From assembly GCA_964511215.1 (NCBI GenBank), contig CAZEER010000032.1, positions 1 to 24,585 on the forward strand: DNA of 24,585 nt, in the 5' to 3' direction. How positions within the stretch are numbered: position 1 is the stretch's first letter; each line of letters begins with the position of its first letter. Origin of the DNA: CAZEER01 sp964511215 (GTDB lineage Bacteria > Fidelibacterota > Marinisomatia > Marinisomatales > UBA1611). The translations under genes and the position numbers were made by a program. Under the pieces are notes generated by a model. It worked only from the letters and a program-made list of their open reading frames with translations. It did not search any database and was not told where the DNA came from. Positions 21,522 to 24,585 of the stretch are shown one piece after another.

Positions 21522-23675
21522 ATGACCTTTTTAATTCGTTTAATTCTTTTTATTTCTACCATTAATGCAGATTATGTAACTGGTAAAGTATTTGACATCG
21601 GTACAAATGATCCCTTAGAAAATGTTAATATAGTTCTCAATGATTTAGATATTGGGACTATAACAGATGAAGACGGTAGCTTTCAAATCGAAAATTTAGA
21701 ATCAGGTGCGTATGTACTAAGTGCATCCTTAATTGGTTATAAAATGTATACTCAGAATATTATTACTAACAGTATACCTCTAAAGATTGTACTAGATAGA
21801 GAACCATTACAATGGAATGCAGTTAATGTAATGGGTTTAATTCCATCTAAGCATTCTCCAGAAATTACACAGATGGTTATTTCGGACAGGAAATCAAATA
21901 CCAATCAAAATACTCTGTCGACACTTCTAAATAATCTCCATGGTATACAAGTTCAGAGTGCTCACGAATATGGTCGAAATGTAAATATTTCTATTAGAGG
22001 GTCTTCAGATTTTAAACCCGGAGGTTATAATAATAGAGTATTATTGTTGCTTGATGGTTTTCCTGTTTCTATTCCCAATTCTGGTTCATCAGATTGGAAT
22101 GCAATACCTTTTGAGACTGTTAAAAGAGTTGAAATAGTCCGTGGTCCAGCGTCATCTGTGTATGGTCATAATTCTATGGGGGGCATTATAAATATTGTAA
22201 CTAGGTCAGGTACCGCAACTAGAAAATGGTTTCCACAGTTACGTTTTGGGAGCTATGATTCAAAAGGACTCTCTCTAGCGTACAGTGATGAAATAGGTAA
22301 AATGGCAGTTAATAGTTCTCTGGGCTATTCAAGCTCAAAGGGTCACCGTTTCAACTCTGGCTACGAGCAGGCACGATTATCACTCAAATTAAATAGAGAA
22401 CTTCCTAAAGGTCAAAAGTTGCAAACCTCATTTGTAATTTGTAATAGTTTTAATCAGCAACCGGGTTTTGTATATCCAAGTAATCCCAGCCTTATTTCCT
22501 ATAGAGAATCTTTTCGCCTAAGTGGTTATGGACAGATATATTATAAACGGTTAATTAGAAAAAATATTTTCTCGATTTCATTAGCTACAAATCAATTCAA
22601 AACAAATTATAGAGATAGAGATGACGCTCCCATAGAAAGGAGACAAGGAAAAACATACTATAGAGATAATAGCTATATAGTACGTAGTCAATTTCAAAGA
22701 TTTTTTATTACTGGATCCAATCTAACAATTGGATCAGAATTTGCTCTGGATAAATCTCAATCAAATGTTTTAAGGAATATATTTATACAACCAGAGCAAA
22801 CCACTGTGGCTGGTTTTTTACAATTTAGGAAACCACTGTCAAAAGATTTTTTATATGATATAGGTTTACGTTATGATTTACGAAATATAACAGGAGGGAA
22901 AGGTTATAGTATCAAAACCTTTAAGGCAATTTCTCCAAAATTCACTTTACTTTATAATATTAATCCTAACCTAACATGCCATTTATCAGCAAATCAAGGA
23001 TTTAGAGCACCATCGATATCAGAATTATTTTTGGAATATGAAAGTAGCTATGGTCTTTTGCTACAAGGTAATCCAACACTTGATGCAGAATCTCTTATCA
23101 GTATTGAATTAGGTATTAAATATCAATATGAAGAAAGGTTCTCCTTTTTTACTAATGTTTTTATTAATCGCTATAAAAATATGATTGATTTTATTTATAC
23201 AATACCTGTTAAATCTATAAACCGTGAGTCTGTTAATGGAACTGGAGTTGAATTAGGCTCTAATATCTTTATTGATAAAACACACTCTAATCTAAACTTC
23301 ACATATAGTTTTCTAGATATGAATAATGTTGATTCTCATGTTCCATTACTCTATAGACCAAAGCATAGGATTAGATTCACACTATTTCAAGAAACTTCAT
23401 TTGGTACATTGCAATTAACATCCAAATATACTAGTACCCAATTATATGAAGATTTTTTAAGTGATGATCATCCAATAGAGGACAACCTTGTTCTTTTTCC
23501 TTTGGAGGAGCTTCCAAAAACAATTATTACAGATTTTAGTATTACTCGGACAATAAAGGAATTTGATTGTTCATTAAAAATTAAAAATCTATTTAATGAA
23601 GATTATGTTTTAATACAACATTATCCAATGCCTGGTCGGAATATTGAATTTTCGATGACTAAACCAATAGAATAA
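21522..23675 (+). CDS. TonB-dependent outer-membrane receptor (substrate unknown)
   Basis: This 717-aa receptor has a signal peptide (about 1-16), a carboxypeptidase-regulatory-like domain (about 18-92; VTGKVFDIGTNDPLENVNI), a plug (about 125-230, with VLLLLDGFPV, VEIVRGPASSVYGHNSMGG and INIVTRSG) and a barrel. The plug is of the general BtuB/CirA-like type, without the FecA features of the receptor at 10579. The last residues are FSMTKPIE, not the aromatic residue that usually closes a beta-barrel protein. This may be real or the result of a small frameshift; the ORF otherwise reads cleanly through NLFNEDYVLIQHYPMPGRN, a normal penultimate-strand region. Linkage to a TetR gene and a lipoprotein suggests a regulated importer for a specific nutrient. 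Confidence 0.87.
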   Translation: MTFLIRLILFISTINADYVTGKVFDIGTNDPLENVNIVLNDLDIGTITDEDGSFQIENLESGAYVLSASLIGYKMYTQNIITNSIPLKIVLDREPLQWNAVNVMGLIPSKHSPEITQMVISDRKSNTNQNTLSTLLNNLHGIQVQSAHEYGRNVNISIRGSSDFKPGGYNNRVLLLLDGFPVSIPNSGSSDWNAIPFETVKRVEIVRGPASSVYGHNSMGGIINIVTRSGTATRKWFPQLRFGSYDSKGLSLAYSDEIGKMAVNSSLGYSSSKGHRFNSGYEQARLSLKLNRELPKGQKLQTSFVICNSFNQQPGFVYPSNPSLISYRESFRLSGYGQIYYKRLIRKNIFSISLATNQFKTNYRDRDDAPIERRQGKTYYRDNSYIVRSQFQRFFITGSNLTIGSEFALDKSQSNVLRNIFIQPEQTTVAGFLQFRKPLSKDFLYDIGLRYDLRNITGGKGYSIKTFKAISPKFTLLYNINPNLTCHLSANQGFRAPSISELFLEYESSYGLLLQGNPTLDAESLISIELGIKYQYEERFSFFTNVFINRYKNMIDFIYTIPVKSINRESVNGTGVELGSNIFIDKTHSNLNFTYSFLDMNNVDSHVPLLYRPKHRIRFTLFQETSFGTLQLTSKYTSTQLYEDFLSDDHPIEDNLVLFPLEELPKTIITDFSITRTIKEFDCSLKIKNLFNEDYVLIQHYPMPGRNIEFSMTKPIE

Positions 23676-23679
23676 CATA

Positions 23680-23686
23680 AAAGGAG
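23680..23686 (+). promoter_or_regulatory. ribosome-binding site fixing a TTG start
   Basis: AAAGGAG is a full Shine-Dalgarno sequence 6 bases before the TTG at 23693. No in-frame ATG occurs near enough to keep the lipoprotein signal peptide, so this site decides the start of the next gene. Confidence 0.7.
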
Positions 23687-23692
23687 TACCCC

Positions 23693-24115
23693 TTGAACCA
23701 ACTAACTAAAATAATCATTACATCTTTTATTCTAATGTTTATATCTTGTGAAGATAATGTAGGCAATGAAGATCCTCTTTCTGAATTTGGATCAATTGCT
23801 GGCACGGTCACTTTTTCTGGTACTTGGCCAAACAGTGGTGAAGTATTAATAACATTAGATACAAATTATCCACCCCAAGGTCCGCCAGCAGGATTCTCAT
23901 ATATAACAAATACTGATTTAGTTGAGAATGCCTATAATTATAGTTTTTCAAATCTTTCATTTCGAGATTATAATGCTATCACCGTGACATATTGGCCAGA
24001 AGGATATGTAACAGCAGGAACAAATTACAGTCTAATAGGAAGCTATCTTGAGACCATAAGTGTTACCCAAGATGATGCTGATAAAACTGTAGATATTGAT
24101 GCGATGTTTAATTAA
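23693..24115 (+). CDS. lipoprotein with a beta-sandwich-like domain, partner of the TonB receptor
   Basis: This 140-aa protein starts at TTG behind a strong AAGGAG site, 17 bases after the receptor stop. The signal peptide ends in the lipobox MFISC (Cys19), followed by EDNVGNEDP. The mature domain alternates strands and turns (SIAGTVTFSGTWPNSGEVLI) and carries a proline-rich loop (NYPPQGPPAG) and the aromatic segment ITVTYWPEGY, suggesting a carbohydrate-binding-like or prealbumin-like beta sandwich. I cannot assign a named family. By analogy with SusC/SusD-type pairs, a lipoprotein directly after a TonB receptor may sit on the outer membrane and help capture the ligand, though it is not SusD-like in size or sequence. 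Confidence 0.75.
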   Translation: MNQLTKIIITSFILMFISCEDNVGNEDPLSEFGSIAGTVTFSGTWPNSGEVLITLDTNYPPQGPPAGFSYITNTDLVENAYNYSFSNLSFRDYNAITVTYWPEGYVTAGTNYSLIGSYLETISVTQDDADKTVDIDAMFN

Positions 24116-24137
24116 TTAAATCATTTGATAAATTCAA

Positions 24138-24545
24138 ATGAAGTCAGAGAAAATTGAAATTAAATCTAATCCATTTATTCGATTTATATGGCTTACGTTG
24201 GGTTTATTTTTTACTGCTGTCGGTTTAATTGGAGTGATTATACCAGGTTTGCCAACAACTCCTTTAATGATTCTTGCTGCAGGATGTTTTTTTCGTAGTT
24301 CTGAAAAATTATATAATTGGGTTTTGAATAATAAATATTTTGGAAAATACGTAAAAGATTTTCGTGAAGGTAGAGGGATGCCTAAAAAAGCTAAGTTTAT
24401 GGCTATAGGTCTTATATGGTTCTTTGTTTTTATATCAATTTTTTTAGGTATACCAGAGCACATGTTTGTAGTGAAAGTATTTACATTTCTAGGTGCTTGT
24501 GTAGGAACTGTGATAATTACCGCTATCCCAACATATCAGACTTAG
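24138..24545 (+). CDS. DUF454 (YbaN-like) inner-membrane protein
   Basis: This 135-aa protein has three or four membrane helices and the DUF454 signature: GVIIPGLPTTPLMILAAGCF (about residues 32-51), then FRSSEKLYNWVLNNKYFGKY and DFREGRGMP. E. coli YbaN belongs to this family; its function is unknown. It starts 22 bases after the lipoprotein stop, with no distinct ribosome site, so it may be read through from the receptor operon. The link may be positional only. Confidence 0.85.
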   Translation: MKSEKIEIKSNPFIRFIWLTLGLFFTAVGLIGVIIPGLPTTPLMILAAGCFFRSSEKLYNWVLNNKYFGKYVKDFREGRGMPKKAKFMAIGLIWFFVFISIFLGIPEHMFVVKVFTFLGACVGTVIITAIPTYQT

Positions 24546-24585
24546 TCTATTAGCCTGCCTAAACGACGATATTTCTCTTTGTATT
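24542..24585 (-). CDS. possible C-terminal end of a minus-strand gene (truncated)
   Basis: One minus-strand frame is open from the window edge to a TAA at 24544-24542, ending in YKEKYRRLGRLID. Its stop overlaps the stop of the convergent DUF454 gene by 2 bases. The charged, helical end looks protein-like, but 14 codons are too few to identify anything, and an open frame of this length can occur by chance. Confidence 0.3.
   Translation of the reverse strand, partial: YKEKYRRLGRLID

Noticed and set aside
1..24585. Search for CRISPR arrays, tRNA genes, insertion-sequence ends, toxin-antitoxin pairs or a defence island
   Set aside because: I saw no regularly spaced repeats, no tRNA-like cloverleaf, no transposase or integrase, and no defence-gene motifs by eye.

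Overview
The window is AT-rich and gene-dense, with no rRNA, tRNA, CRISPR array or insertion sequence that I can see. Several features point to a Gram-negative bacterium of the Bacteroidota/FCB type. These are two TonB-dependent receptors that start with a carboxypeptidase-regulatory-like domain, several lipoproteins beginning Cys-Glu-Asp, and a secreted protein ending in a dockerin-like repeat. A marine lineage such as Marinimicrobia (SAR406) is my best guess, but that is inference and no marker gene here proves it.

Layout. Positions 1-144 are the tail of a dockerin-like protein. Positions 233-3284 hold an RND/MMPL-family exporter overlapping a LolA-like outer-membrane lipoprotein-sorting protein. 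Positions 3299-9326 (minus strand) are a fatty-acid beta-oxidation operon transcribed tetR-fadE-(41-codon ORF)-fadA-fadN, with a perfect TetR-type palindrome just upstream of tetR. Positions 9441-14408 (plus) are an iron-uptake block: an FTR1/EfeU-type permease, a 59-aa acidic lipoprotein, a FecA-like TonB-dependent receptor and a DUF4856 (probably imelysin-like) lipoprotein, closed by a strong terminator. Positions 14485-17242 pair a GT-C-type membrane glycosyltransferase with an FAD oxidoreductase. Ferrochelatase (hemH) lies on the minus strand and diverges from a small unknown gene followed by ahpC and ahpD, the latter pair resembling the mycobacterial type. Then come a small lipoprotein, a convergent ferritin-like gene, and a TetR - TonB receptor - lipoprotein - DUF454 group. 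The last 44 bases may be the end of a minus-strand gene.

How the parts fit. Much of 9.4-20.8 kb concerns iron, heme and peroxide: iron import, heme completion, alkyl hydroperoxide removal and iron storage. A recurring palindrome (TGAGAnnnAGTCTCA or close variants) lies before the FTR1 operon, the DUF4856 gene, the hemH/ahpCD divergent promoter and, less certainly, the 19882 lipoprotein. At the FTR1 promoter it overlaps a near-ideal -35/-10 pair. I read it as the operator of a Fur- or PerR-family regulator not encoded in this window. The most interesting items are this putative regulon with its unusual FTR1/FecA-like/DUF4856 combination, the small ORF inside the fad operon, and a TetR-linked TonB receptor unit.
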